Source of the DNA: a bacterium
GTDB taxonomy: Bacteria; Electryoneota; RPQS01
DNA length: 64,000 nt
Direction: 5' to 3'
Assembly (NCBI GenBank): GCA_013360195.1
Contig: JABWCQ010000001.1
Location: 210,168 to 274,167, forward strand
Under the pieces are notes generated by a model. That model searched no databases. It had not been told where the DNA came from and saw only the letters and a program-made list of their open reading frames with translations. A program made the position numbers and the translations under genes. Below are positions 26,623 to 38,900 of this stretch, in pieces; positions within the stretch are counted from its first letter, which is position 1, and each line of letters begins with the position of its first letter.

Positions 26623-27033
26623 TTGAAGTCTTTGGGACAGCAAATTGTGGTTGATTACCACAAGTGTAATCCTGAAATCCTCAACGACGTCGCCGCAGTC
26701 AAGCGCGCCATGCGTGAGGCTGCATTAAAGGCGGGCGCGACCATCGTGACCGAGGCCTTTCATTTGTTCAATCCGTACGGAGTGTCCGGCGCAATCATCA
26801 TTGCCGAGTCACATCTGGCCATTCATACGTGGCCGGAGTTCGGCTACGCGGCCGTTGACCTGTTCACGTGCGGCGATGAAGTCGATCCGGCGGTGGCCTT
26901 CGAGCATCTGAAGCAGGCGCTCGAAGCCGATGAATTCACTGCGATGGAGATGAAGCGAGGTATCATGAACTCGCACGGCCTGAGATTTGACTCGCACAAG
27001 GCCGCGCAGAACGTGACCGCTGCGGTAGCGTAG
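26623..27033 (+). CDS. speD: S-adenosylmethionine decarboxylase proenzyme
   Basis: 136 residues from TTG, after GTAGGAGAAC. Class 1B prokaryotic enzyme: self-cleavage at S63 in IIAESHLAIHTWPE makes the pyruvoyl cofactor. H68 and C83 (FTCGDE) match the Thermotoga catalytic residues in number and spacing. It makes decarboxylated SAM, the aminopropyl donor for SpeE. The stop touches the ATG of the arginine decarboxylase gene (TAG then ATG), so the two are co-translated. Confidence 0.95.
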   Translation: MKSLGQQIVVDYHKCNPEILNDVAAVKRAMREAALKAGATIVTEAFHLFNPYGVSGAIIIAESHLAIHTWPEFGYAAVDLFTCGDEVDPAVAFEHLKQALEADEFTAMEMKRGIMNSHGLRFDSHKAAQNVTAAVA

Positions 27034-27501
27034 ATGATCATTAAGACCCCCGACAAGTATTTTCTTGTCAAAGGATTTGCCGAGGGTGAAACGGAACTGA
27101 ACGCGTTCGACAACGCGCTGCTCGCCGCGGGTGTGGGCAACACGAACCTTGTCCGGATGAGTTCCATACTGCCGCCGTCGGCAAAAGAAGTGGAGCCGAT
27201 GAAGCTTCCCTACGGAGCTTTGGTGCCCATTGCCTATGCAGATGAGTCCAGCTCCCTGCCCGGTGAAACGGTCAGCGCGGGGGTCGCAGTCGGTATTACC
27301 GATGATCCGTCGCTGCCCGGGGTCATCATGGAGCACCACATGCATGGTTCCGAAGAAGAGTGCCGGAAGATAGTCATTATGAAAGTCGAGTCCGCATTCA
27401 AGGTTCGAGGGTGGAAATTAGCTGACATGAAAGTGGCGGTTATCTCCGGAAAAGTGGAGAGAATTGGAGCTGCGTTTGCCGGCGTTGTCCTGTGGACGTA
27501 G
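27034..27501 (+). CDS. Pyruvoyl-dependent arginine decarboxylase
   Basis: 155 residues. Self-processing site is the Ser pair S43-S44 in LVRMSSILPP, which gives a small beta and a large alpha chain with a pyruvoyl group, as in the Methanocaldococcus enzyme (PdaD). E at GVIMEHHMHGSEEECRKIV fits the conserved catalytic glutamate region. Product is agmatine. No PLP-type arginine decarboxylase or ornithine decarboxylase is present in the window, so polyamines start from arginine here. A strong terminator follows 19 bases after the stop. Confidence 0.92.
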   Translation: MIIKTPDKYFLVKGFAEGETELNAFDNALLAAGVGNTNLVRMSSILPPSAKEVEPMKLPYGALVPIAYADESSSLPGETVSAGVAVGITDDPSLPGVIMEHHMHGSEEECRKIVIMKVESAFKVRGWKLADMKVAVISGKVERIGAAFAGVVLWT

Positions 27502-27520
27502 ATTAATTTGATGTTAAATT

Positions 27521-27556
27521 ATCGGCCTCCTGCATGTTAGGAGGCCGATTTCTTTT
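27521..27556 (+). terminator. Intrinsic terminator between arginine decarboxylase and speE
   Basis: ATCGGCCTCC (27521-27530) pairs perfectly with GGAGGCCGAT (27540-27549), 9-base loop, then TTCTTTT. It splits the polyamine block into two transcription units. Confidence 0.92.
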
Positions 27557-27605
27557 GAATTTTCGTAAGTCCTGTAATTTGAACACCCGTCAGGCTTGAT
27601 GAGTG

Positions 27606-27634
27606 TTGAGTTTCTGAGAGCCGTTCATTATCTT
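27606..27634 (+). promoter_or_regulatory. Promoter candidate for speE, TTGAGT-17-TATCTT
   Basis: TTGAGT (27606-27611), 17-base spacer, TATCTT (27629-27634), one mismatch from the local TATATT consensus. The start point would be about 27641, giving a leader of about 14 bases. No Shine-Dalgarno match precedes the speE ATG. Confidence 0.5.
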
Positions 27635-27654
27635 CTTGTTCTCTTAAGTGATTT

Positions 27655-28494
27655 ATGGAACTCTGGTTAACTGAAACATACGGCCCGATTCGCGGCGGCT
27701 GGAAGGCTGGGGGAGTCCTGTATTCCAAACAGTCGAAATACCAGCTGGTCGAGATTGTTGAGACCGAGCGCTGGGGGAAGACGCTTGTGCTCGACGGCTG
27801 CATGATGACCACCGAAAAGGATGAGTTCGTTTATCACGAAATGTTGACTCATCCGGCGATGGTAACACATTCTGCACCTAAGAGCGTATGTGTTATTGGT
27901 GGAGGAGACGGCGGCACAGTCCGGGAGGTCTTGAATCATCCGGGTGTCGAACGGGTTGTGCTGGCGGAAATAGACGGGGATGTCATTGACGTTTGCCGCA
28001 AATTCTTTCCCTATCATACGTCGAAACTTGACGATCCTCGAGTGGACATTCAGGTGGGTGACGGATTCGAATATTTGAAGAATCACGAAGGAGAATTCGA
28101 TGTGATTCTCTCGGATTCAACGGATCCGATCGGCCCCGGTGAAGTGCTGTTCACACAGGAGTATTTCGCTTTAACGAAACGCGCGCTCAGGCCGGGCGGT
28201 GTGCTCGTCACACAGTCGCACAGCCCGTGGGATCCTGATTCCCGGTTGAAGAGCATTCGCGACGTTTTGCTGCGAAATTTTGCGCAGGCTCACTGGTACG
28301 GGGCGGTCATCCCGACCTACCCGTATGGCTGGTGGAGCTTCTTTTTTGCCTCGGATTCCGTGCATCCTCTTGAGTCCGCTCGCATTGAGCGGATGCAGGA
28401 GATCACGCAAAACGCCAAGTATTATACGCCGGCAGTTCACGAAGCTGCATTCGCTGTACCCGCATTTTTGGCCCGTGAATTAGGTCTCTCTTGA
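27655..28494 (+). CDS. speE: Spermidine synthase (aminopropyltransferase)
   Basis: 279 residues, usual length. The N-terminal beta-domain (LVEIVETERWGKTLVLDGCM) is followed by the Rossmann-like domain with SAM loop VIGGGDGGTVREVL, EIDGDVIDVCRKFFP, and the catalytic loop ILSDSTDPIGPGEVLF. D in LSDSTDP is the general base for the amine substrate. It transfers aminopropyl from decarboxylated SAM to putrescine or, in some thermophiles, to agmatine. Own promoter, separated from speD and the arginine decarboxylase by a terminator. Probably co-transcribed with speB (69-base gap). Confidence 0.93.
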   Translation: MELWLTETYGPIRGGWKAGGVLYSKQSKYQLVEIVETERWGKTLVLDGCMMTTEKDEFVYHEMLTHPAMVTHSAPKSVCVIGGGDGGTVREVLNHPGVERVVLAEIDGDVIDVCRKFFPYHTSKLDDPRVDIQVGDGFEYLKNHEGEFDVILSDSTDPIGPGEVLFTQEYFALTKRALRPGGVLVTQSHSPWDPDSRLKSIRDVLLRNFAQAHWYGAVIPTYPYGWWSFFFASDSVHPLESARIERMQEITQNAKYYTPAVHEAAFAVPAFLARELGLS

Positions 28495-28563
28495 CGCTGC
28501 CGACTTGCTGAATTCATAGGACGCTCCCCCTTCAATATCCCGACGACCAGAACACAAGTTTAC

Positions 28564-29394
28564 ATGGGTGCCAGCGAGTCTCTTGAAGGCGCCCGTTTGG
28601 CGTTGTTCGGAATGCCCTATGACGGAACCTGTTCATTCAGGCCAGGTACGAGATTCGGTCCTGCGGCAATTAGAAACATATCCGACGGCATTGAAACGTA
28701 CTGTCCGGTTGCGGACAGGGACCTGGAAGACGTGCAATTTGCAGACTTGGGTGACCTGATTCTGCCCCCCGGCGATAAGTTAGAAAGCCTCCAAATCATT
28801 GAAAAAGCCGCTGGCGAACTCTATAACAGGGGGGTCCTTCCGGCCGGACTCGGGGGCGAGCATCTGGTCAGCCTTCCGCTGGTAAAGGCGGCTTTCGAGC
28901 GCTTTCCTGACGCAGTTTTGGTGCAATTTGATGCACATCTTGACCTGCGTGATGACTACCTTGGGACGAAGCTCTCGCATGCGACGGTCATGCGAAGAAT
29001 CATGGAGTTTGTGAATCCGTCACAGATATTGCAGATTGGGCCAAGGTCTGGGCCGAGGGAGGAGTTCGAAGTTGCTAAGAAATTTGGAACTTACCGTCCA
29101 GATTCGTTTACAGCAGCCGAACTGAGTGCATGGATCGCAAATCGGCCTGTTTATGTCACATTAGATTTGGATGTGCTTGATCCCTCTATACTTCCGGGAA
29201 CCGGCACTCCTGAGCCCGGGGGGGTCAGTTTTACCACCCTGCAGAGCTGGATTGTGGCGCTTACAGGTGTGAAGTGGGTTGGGTGGGATGTCGTCGAATT
29301 GTCCCCAGACTACGACCCAAGTCATGTATCCTCAGTGGTTTCCTCCAAAGTTGTTCGCTCAATGATCCTGGCCTCCACCGCAACGCTTTGCTAA
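28564..29394 (+). CDS. speB: Agmatinase / ureohydrolase family
   Basis: 276 residues. All binuclear manganese motifs are present: GGEHLVS, VQFDAHLDLRDDY (DAHxDxxD) and VTLDLDVLDPSILPGTGTP (DxDxxDP). In the arginase/agmatinase superfamily this enzyme releases urea from agmatine to give putrescine. With SpeE next to it, it could instead hydrolyse aminopropylagmatine to spermidine as in Thermus; sequence alone does not decide. The short N-terminus (starts ASESLEGARLALFGMPYDG) lacks the extension of E. coli SpeB. Confidence 0.9.
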   Translation: MGASESLEGARLALFGMPYDGTCSFRPGTRFGPAAIRNISDGIETYCPVADRDLEDVQFADLGDLILPPGDKLESLQIIEKAAGELYNRGVLPAGLGGEHLVSLPLVKAAFERFPDAVLVQFDAHLDLRDDYLGTKLSHATVMRRIMEFVNPSQILQIGPRSGPREEFEVAKKFGTYRPDSFTAAELSAWIANRPVYVTLDLDVLDPSILPGTGTPEPGGVSFTTLQSWIVALTGVKWVGWDVVELSPDYDPSHVSSVVSSKVVRSMILASTATLC

Positions 29395-29961
29395 TTGGCT
29401 TGCATTTTGCCACGGCTTGAGCCATAAGCTCGCCCTTGCAGTTGCTATAAGCTCTATAAGAAACATTGAGATAGACTCCTTGTAGCCCCTGAGGGTCTCT
29501 GACAATAGCGAACCCCCTGAGGATTATAGACTTTCGTTTTGCCGGGGGTTGAGAATGTTAAAAATAGACAAAACATTTTCCTTGACAAGTTGATTCCGAT
29601 TGACTATATTTGGGGAACTTTGACCAGTATAGAACTTTTTTGAACTTAGGTCAGACCCTTTTTAGTAAGTTCTTGTATTCCAGCATACCATTAAAAATCT
29701 GAACTTCCCCGATCGGACTCAAAAAGGAGCCGTGAAACGGAAGCTTGTGTTTTTTTCCTCAAGCTGGGTTGATTAAATACGGATGCGTTCATGCCAGATT
29801 CAAGTAACCCTACAGAATTGAACAGTCAGTACATGACAACGCAAGTTATCCACAGTGCCCACAGGGTGAACAGCCCGTCGAGTGGGCATTCGGCATGCGT
29901 ATCCGACGCTGCCTTTCCATCTCGGACTATGATGATTTCCCATATTCAGGAGAACCACAGA
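29395..29961. other. 567-base non-coding region: end of speB unit, promoter and long leader of the giant gene
   Basis: AACCCCC (29511-29517) and GGGGGTT (29544-29550) can pair as a weak terminator without a T-run. A perfect promoter is at 29582-29610. The leader from about 29617 to 29961 is about 345 bases and A/T-rich, with small hairpins: AGCTTG/CAAGCT around a T7 run (29742-29765) and TGCCCAC/GTGGGCA (29856-29888). An open frame from 29791 continues into the giant gene, but its first 57 codons are not like a secreted protein. A single DnaA-box-like TTATCCACA (29846-29854) is present. Confidence 0.6.
29582..29610 (+). promoter_or_regulatory. Promoter of the giant gene, TTGACA-17-TATATT
   Basis: Perfect -35 TTGACA (29582-29587), 17 bases, TATATT (29605-29610). 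It lies 345 bases or so before the signal-peptide ATG at 29962, so the mRNA has a long 5' leader. Confidence 0.75.
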
Positions 29962-32900
29962 ATGAGGTCCAAGACTCTTTTTGTGTGGCTGTTGACATCG
30001 ATCAGCCTTCTGGCGGCACTGGTGCTCCCGCAGCAAGCCAATGCCCAGATTAACGTTGATCCGCTTGTCAATGCCGTATGTGTTGAAGACCCCGCAACGA
30101 CGCCGAATAACATCATCGACGAACTCGGTGACGTTCTTACGCTCACTGCGCGGGCGGCTTATTTTAGCCCCTATTGCGATTCGGTAGACGTCGGTCTTGA
30201 CCCGAATCCGGATCTCGGTGTGCTGATACCGGCACTTTACCCGACGATCATCATCAACTGCCCGTCCGGTTTGACAAACTCGCTCTACGAGATGTCATAC
30301 ACACTGACGGACAATACGGGTTTGGACGGCGCTCCGGGCACTGATCCCGACAGCTGCTTGATCGTGGCAACGCTGACCTTCCATCCGGAAGGTGTGGCTG
30401 TGGCCGCGGGTACGCCGCTGCAATTCGGTATCACGTGGTTCGGTTTTGCGAACACGCCGCCGCCGGGTGGCCAGGCGACGCACTGCGCGGACGCCGGTTA
30501 CACGATTGCGGCACCGTGCTCCATCAACTCGGGCTGCGCTTTCATCCAGTACGCCGAATACGGCGGTTTTGCGTTTGACGGCATCGCCGCCATTCGTGAC
30601 TCGATCTGGCTGGACAGCGCGCTGGCTGTCACCATGGACTCTCTGGCCGGCGGTGACACGCTGGTGTGGGATGCTTCCGGCGTGACTTGCAACGGCGCGG
30701 TTGACTGGCGCGGAACGCAAGATACCGTTGAAATCGTTCCCTGCTCGATGGAAAACGAATTCGACGGCTGTGCCGCCGATACGATTTTCCTGATTCGCTT
30801 CGAATGGGATGCGGCAGGCGGTGATGTCTTCCCTGATGACGCTACACCGGTTGATACGTTCTACTGTATTCGCCAGATTGATAACCTGCCGCCGGTCATC
30901 GACATTTACTGTGTCGACTCCTGTCAGGTCATCAACGGCAACTACATGGACAACGACACCCTGGTGGGTTGCGGTGACAGATTGCGCGTCTTTATGAGTA
31001 CCACGCAGGCAGCCCAAGGTAAGTTCCCGGCCAACTGCGACGGTGATTCGGTTTCCATGACGTACAGCTATGAACCGAATCGCGTGGATTGCGATCAAAC
31101 GTCGCCGAATTTCGACGTTCTGTATCTCGCCGTTGATTTGAGCGAATTGGTTCCTGACGGCTTCCTGTTCCCGATGAACGAGGACAGTATTAACCTGTTG
31201 TCCAAGGACAGCGTCTGGGTATCGGACAATTTCGGTACCGGCCCTGATCCTGCGGGTGCCAACGACATCATCTGGGTTGACATTCCCATCTGCGTGCCGG
31301 ATCCAACCTGCGCCCTGTGGGATTCCATCCAGCTGTGCCTGTTTGATGCCTTTGCCGCCGGTGACTCGATTCGCGTTTGCTCGATCGACGACGCCGGTAA
31401 CACGTCAAATGAAATCGCCGCCGGCTATGAAGCTCCGGATCCGGATCCAGTCGTCGCGATCGAAGGTTGGGACGTTTGTCTTGACAACCAGCCGCCGGAC
31501 CTGCCGGGCCAGGAAATCTACTGGTCGGCTGACGGCGTGGACAACTATTGCAACCAGCGTTTCTCGCCTTATGACAGCGCATTGGCGACCTACTACACGA
31601 ACCTGTCGCCGGATTCCATCCGCTGGTACCTCGACGGTGTTGAGGTCGACTCGATTTATGATACGACGAGCACCTTTGACATTTTGACCCGCGTTTACTT
31701 GATCGGTTTCGACGTGCGGACAATTCCGGATGACGATCCGGACACCCCGAGTGGCAACATTATTACAGCGCTCGATTACTATCACCCGATGGCCGAGCCT
31801 GACTCGTCCGTTTGGGAGTGGCGCAACTATCTCGGAACGACCGGTGCCTGCTTTGTGTGGTATGGCAAGGATGGTCCTGACAGCTTGGATGCGGACCTTG
31901 ATATTCTTGCCGACTACTGCCCGTGGGGTATGCTGGTTGGTATTACCGAAGCCCGCTACATGGACGCCGGTGGCTGTAACGCCATTCTGGGTTCCGACCA
32001 TGACGGTATTACAGACATTCTCGACGGCTACACGCAGTTGAACGCGCTGTATGCTGTGGTTGACTCGTGCTTCCCGACCACGACGATTGCTTTGGATATT
32101 GACACCACGAACGGTCCTGCACTGCCCATCGGTCCGGATTACGGTTCCGTGATTGATCCGTATCTCTGGGTTGACGGCGATGATAATCCGTGGCTGCAGT
32201 TCAAGGCTCGCCGCTGGTACACGCAAGGTCTGTTGGATACCTGTCTGGCTGAAGACCTGTGCTACACGATTCGTCTTGACTCCATTTACACTCAGGGTCC
32301 GTGGCCGTTCGGCGCAGACTCTGTCATCTATTATGATCATACGGACGGCATCACGGGCGACTTCACCCGCCAGTGCCAGCCGTTGCAGTTCTTCTTCAAC
32401 GACATCAATACAGACACTATCTCGTTTGAATGGGGTATGCAAGGTCCGGGCGGTTCTCCGCTGCCTGACGGTTTGTATTGCTTGACGCTGGAACTGCAGG
32501 ATAATGCAGGTAATGTCTATCGCGGCGATCAGGTCTGTATGTGGATTAACGGTCTTGGACCGGAAATCGACTCGGTGGCCATCGTCAATGACAACCTCGA
32601 CTGCAATCTGAACTTCTTTGCCGGTGAATCACTCTGCGTCTGGATTCAGACCGATACGAGCGCACAAAGCGTTCTGTTCGACTTCTCCTGCATCCTTAAT
32701 ATAGAGGCGGTTGCCCCGGATCAGGATTCCATCTGGGTTGATACCCCCTACAGCACGGATGGCGCAACGTTCAAGCGTTGGTACGCCTGTCTGCTGGTTG
32801 ACCTCGCAATGATTGATACTGCGGACATCTCGAACAATGACTATCGCATTGGCGAGTATGATCCGGACTGCATCGATCCGAGCGACTATGGTATCATTAA

Positions 32901-35900
32901 TGTTCAAGCGTTCGATGCGGATAGCAATTATTCGCAGGCCGATACGCTTGACGGAACGTGCATCATCGCGCTGCTTGGCGAGAGCCGCTGCCCGCGCATC
33001 GTCGGACCGATTGAGTTCTGGTTCTTTGATCCGGACTCAGTGTTCCCACTCGGTGTGGTGGACAGCATCAACAGCCTGTTTGCCGGCTTCGATGAATTCG
33101 GCCCGATGCCGATGTGGAATGCGATGTCGCCGGGTTCAGTGGACTCGAGCGGCGCCTATGACGCTATTACGAATCCCGCGCACGATCAGCGACACGACTC
33201 AATCTTTGTCCGCATTCTGATTGACACGCTGTCAATCACGCAGATGGACAACTATGGCGTGCCGTTCGACGATGACGTGGCGCACGATACGCTCGTGCTG
33301 GAATTCCGTAACCCGAACACGGTTGAGAACCGCAGCCGCATTATTCGCAAGCCGCTGTTCATTCCGCCATGTACAAACCTTGATGGAACCCCGGGCTGCG
33401 AAGATCCTGACAACAACACTATATATGATGGCCGTCTCGAACTTGACGAGCACATCAACGCGTTGGCTGAGTTCCGCTATCAGTGGAATGGAACGTGGTT
33501 CCAGAATGCCGGTACCGACAGCCAGATGCTTGTGCCCATCACCGGTCAGGATACCATCATCGTGTCCGCCTGGACAATCGACGGCGATTCGTCCATCCAA
33601 ATCATCGGACCGGACACGATCTTCCTGATTTGTGACACGACGGTTGCCTACCTCGATGTCGATAACGACAATCCGGAATTCCTCGAGTGGACGGGCATTG
33701 CCCCCGGAGCGCGTGATCCTGCGACCCACAGTACCGCGACCGTGAACAATGACGGATGGGATGGTGACTGCGGCTTCCGTTATGCTGAAGGTGATACCTT
33801 CCAGTTGACGGTTCGCGCAAGTGAGCAGGTTCACTTTGATCCGGCGGCTTATCCGAACGAAGACGGTTCCTCCTATGGCCCGAACGGTACTGGCGACTGG
33901 ATTGAGACTGGAAACTGGCAGATTTCGCTGGTGGATAGCACGGCCGGTCTCTTGATTCCGAACGGCCTTGGTTATGTCACGGTCGAGTTGATTTCGGTCA
34001 CGCCGGAAAGCCTCGATTGGGACGAGTGGGAATATACGTTGGTTGGCCGTATCTACAATATGCCGGCTGATACCTTCATATATAATGCATGCTTCGTAAT
34101 TCGCGGTGCGTGGGACCAGGGTGCCAACCCGGGTCGCTACAACGAGCCCGCCTTCAGCGATGCTTATGAAGAAGACAGCTTCGAAGATACGACTTTCTGT
34201 CTGCACTTGATTCCGTGCGACCCGTGGGCCGATGGCTGCCCGGACGTCTTTGGTCCGGATAGTCTGCTGGGCTGGATTGCACCGGAAGATACCAATATCA
34301 CCGTTTGCGCGACGATTATCGAAACCTGCGAGATCACGGACTGCGTTCCGGGTGTTCATGCAGACTCGATCCGCGTCGTCGAAGGTGACTTCCAGCGCAT
34401 TACGGACGACCCGAATCCGTGGGTGGTTCCGGACAGTGTTGGTGACTGGTTCCTCTATGACAATGGCTTAGGTGATACTCTGGGTTGGGCTCGTAACTAC
34501 TACTGGTGGCTGCGTGCAGACTCGTCAGACCTCGCGACCATCTGGTGTGACGGAGACTACCTTGACTTCGAAATCCGCTTCGTGACGTGGGAAGGCCACG
34601 CCGATTCAATGACGTTCGACAGCTGTGTGCAGGTTGACGTCAATGAGCCGCGTTGGACGGATTGGTTCCTCCGCGACAGCACGGGTGTCGTGGTTGACCA
34701 GATGGACTTCGACGGTGATTGCTACGATCCGGAAGACACATTCACTCTTATTGGTTGTGTGACCGATAACGGTATCGATTGTCCGGATGGAGTGGGTATC
34801 GGCATTGATACTTCGATGATCTGGGCCGACCTGTCGCAGCTTCTGCAAGATGCGGCTATGGACAGCGTGGAACCTGACAGTGTAGTCATCGTTGGTCAGG
34901 TTACAACGGTCTATCCGTACGCCGGCGCGCCTGTGCAGATCAATGACCTTGACACGGCCTACGTGTTTATCAATGATCCTGACGCCGGTCTTGTTGCGGA
35001 TGTCAACGTAACCATCATCGACCTCGAACATACGTTTGACGGTGATCTGGAAATCGCACTTGTCTCGCCGAGCGGAACGGAAGTTGTCCTGAGTAACAAC
35101 AATGGCGGTGCTGGTAATGACTTCGTCAACACAGTTTTCGATGATGAAGCAGTTACGCCGATTTCCGCTGGTGCAGCTCCGTTTACCGGCTCCTTCCGTC
35201 CAGACGTGCCTTTGTCGGCCTTTAACGGCGAAGACCCGAATGGTACGTGGACACTTGTTGTTCGCGACCAGCTCGGTCTTGACGAAGGTTGGGTAAACGA
35301 TTGGTCCATTGAAATTACCTACTACACCGGCGCTCCGGAAGAAGTCAAGGTGTTGGCCTACTGGACCTTCCAGCCTGATTCCTTGTTCTTCTGCTTGAGC
35401 AGCCAGGAGCCGTGGTTCGTCTTCCATGCTGCGCATGATATGATTGGACACCACGACCGCGAGCTCTACTTGCAGGATACGCTCGAATTCTGCAGCGACT
35501 GCGTGCCGCCGGCGATCGTCGGTTCCTGGGCCAGCTGCGAATGCGATACGACCATTGAGGAAGTCGAAGACCTTTACAACGGTTTCGTGTTCCCGACGGA
35601 GCTGCCGTACTTGAGTCTTGGATCGCTTGTTTCATTCAACATCGGTGTCGTTGACGCTAACCACGATTCAAGTCTTGGTTTGGTTGAATGGCAGTGGGCT
35701 GATCTTTCGACCATTGACACCACGCAATCCTGGACTGAAAGCTTCTGGTCGTTCGATCCGAATACCGATGCTGTCGTTGACTCGGCGGTCTATTTCTGGG
35801 GCTACGAAGAATGTGTTCCAGATGATTTTGCGGTCGCTTCGCAACTGATCGAGCTGAATATTCCGTATCATAACGGTGACACCATCTTTGTCAACTTCGC

Positions 35901-38900
35901 CATTTCGGATTACGCCGGCAATGTTGACACCGTGCTGTGGCCGATTGCTATCTACGACTCGCTGCCGCCGATTGTTGACTTCATCTACACGATTGGTGAT
36001 GACTCGATTCGCGGTTATGTTTCACCGGGTGACGACCACATTCATGTCTATGCCGACATCAACGGCTATGTGAATGACCTGGTCAGCGCTCCGGAACAAG
36101 TCTGGGCAGACTTCTCGCAGTTCCAGTGCGATTCCGCGATGAAGGCCGCCTATGACACGGTATACGCCAACTACATTGAACACCTTGGAGGAGACAACTA
36201 CCGCGCATGGTGGGGATGGTATCCGGGTTCGTGGGTCGGCAATCCGTTCGATGTGAACTACCTGATTCCGGGCGACACGACCTCGCTGCCGTGGGATACC
36301 CTGTCGGCTTGCGAATCCTGCTCGACCTGGTTGACCGGTGCCGAAGGAACCTATGACTCGATCTGGGTCTATGTGACCGATCCGGCCTGCAACTTCGGTC
36401 AGCATTTCAACGTGTTTGAACTTTCGGGCTGCGACTCAACGACTCCGGGTCTGGACAGTGTCTGGGTTTGGGGTAACAACTGCGAAGTCGGCTGGATTTC
36501 CTCCACGCCGCTGGACAGTGGTCACATCGAAGTCTGGGCCTGGATGGATACCACCTTTGATGAGCTTGCAGACACCTTGATGATCGATTCGCTGCAAGTG
36601 AATCTGATTCAACTTGGTTCACCGCGCTGGGATCACACCAACTGGTCCACGCCGGACTTCTTCGGCGGCTGGCCGGTCTATGGTACGGATCCGACGCCTG
36701 ATTCGACCAAGTGGGAAATTATTAATGTCGATGGCCGCGACCGACTCGTCGGCAAGTGGCTGTGGCTGACAGCTGACGGCCTTGGAAACTGTGAGCAGGT
36801 TGTCGTGCCTGTGAAGTCCATCCGTCAAACGGGTCTGGGCGGATCGCATGGATACTACATGGATGTCGAATACGGCTACGCCCGTGTTGACACCACGCGT
36901 CCGGTCATCTACGACATGCGCGTTCACAGCATCACGACGTCCATCGCGGAAACCACTTGGGTGACCCCGAACTATCCGCTCGTGATTGATTTCTGGGCCT
37001 ATGACACTTCCTGTGATCCGGAAGAAACCGACCATGTCGGATTCGACTTGACCCATGACGAAGGCGGCCCCGGACCGTACATCTCGTTCCTCTGCGGCGG
37101 TATTCTGGATTCGCTCTGGACGTGGGACACCACCGCGTTCACGGTGACCTGGTACAGTGGCTGGGACACGATCGCTGACCCGGCTCCCGCCGATCCGGAA
37201 ATTGCGGCGCACGCCGACAGTATCTGCATCCAGTTCGTCGGTCAGCCAATTTATGATGACTCCTGTAACGTGATCGACCTCGACGACCTCGAAGGCTGTG
37301 TCACCGCTTACATCGAAGACTGCTTGTCGAACCCGGCCGTGCCGGTGACCAAGACGGTTACCACGGACGATCGTCCTCCGCAATACGTGAACAGCATCCC
37401 GTGGGGTGACTACACCATTGCGACGGGATTCCCGGGTGACCCGGACATTGACGGTATTGACTCCGTCCTTGTTCTGCAGAATTCAAACTACAACCTCGAC
37501 TGGGACAGCACGCTGTTCGTGTACGTGATCGTTGATAACGCGCCTGGCGACACCCTGTTGTCGTGGGAGAAGACCTACATCGACTTCACGGGCTTCATGA
37601 ACGATCCGCTGCAGTACCCGGATTCGATCTACTACAACATCGACGGTAACCACCGCGACTCGATTCTGTGGGTCATCCCGCTGTATGACGAGTTCGGCGG
37701 CGGCGCGCTGTTCAACACGAACATCGTCTCCAACCGCTACTGGTGGCACCTGTACCTGAGCGACTCGCTCTGCAACCGTGCGTCCTTCTACTGTGTGGAC
37801 CTCGACAGCGCGATTTCGTTCACGATTCAGAACTGGACTTCGCCGGTTACCGGTATGCAGCTGCTGTGCGATTCGAACACGGTGGCTGGCTCGGACAGCG
37901 ACTTCGTTGACCAGTTCAATATGGACCTGTGGAACAACGAGAAGGTGTCTCCGGACGATGCGATGGAGAACCTCTATAAGATCTGGCCGTATGACCAGGG
38001 CGGTTGGAGCTGGTATTCGCATGAAGATGTGAACCAGACTCGCTTCTTCGTCTTTGTCGAGGATACGGTGCTGCAGGCTGACGGCATTGACAATGACAAC
38101 GACGGTCTGTTTGATGAAACGGGCGAAGGTGTGGACTTCTACACCGCCGACCTGCGCATCAATGCATTCCCGCAAGTTGGTCATGTTGATTCGATGAACG
38201 TTGACGGCGTCTGGATTAACTACCTCTGGTTTGCCGATAACTTCAGCGAAGGCCGTTACAACGTCGAATTGTACATCAGTGACATCTACGGCCACCGCGA
38301 CACGCTGGCTTGCGGTGACTTCGCGCTGACGTTCTTTGAAGACGAGACCTGTCCGACTGGTTCCGCCTTCCGCGCCTTTGATGTCGAACCTGTTGACACA
38401 CAGGAAATGGAATGGTGCTGGAACGGCGAGTTTGTCGGCACGATTTATCCGCCCAGCTTCACCGCGGATGACAGCCTGTTCCTCGGTGCAAACTTTGATT
38501 CATTGATCGTGTTCCTGAACGATCCGGCAATCTTCGATGACACGCAGCCCGGCTCAGGTGTTGACTACGACACAAGTACGGCTGTTGACAGCACCAATTG
38601 GAACAACGGCGCCGCCTCAAGCGTCCGCCTGTTGGATCCGAACGGCGTCGAAGTGGCCTTCGTGCAGCAGTATGATACGTCAGACGGCTATGCCTATGGC
38701 GAGCGTCCGCTGTACCTCGTGGATCCGACCGGAACAGCCCTCGAAGGTCATCCGGACGGTGTGTACACGATCGAAGTTGTGGCCCTTGACAACATGGGCA
38801 ACAGCTGCACCTACAACTGGAACTTCACCCTTGACCGCACCTGTCCTGACATTCAGCAATTCTTCGTGGCGCATCCGGGACAGCACGATGCACAGGAAGA

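Noticed and set aside
29846-29854. DnaA box TTATCCACA as a replication origin
   Set aside because: Only one box was noticed, with no AT-rich unwinding region plus box cluster and no dnaA or dnaN nearby.
29791-29961. 57-codon N-terminal extension of the giant gene
   Set aside because: It lacks a ribosome site and puts a signal peptide in the interior; the ATG at 29962 has AGGAGA at 8 bases and a clean signal peptide.
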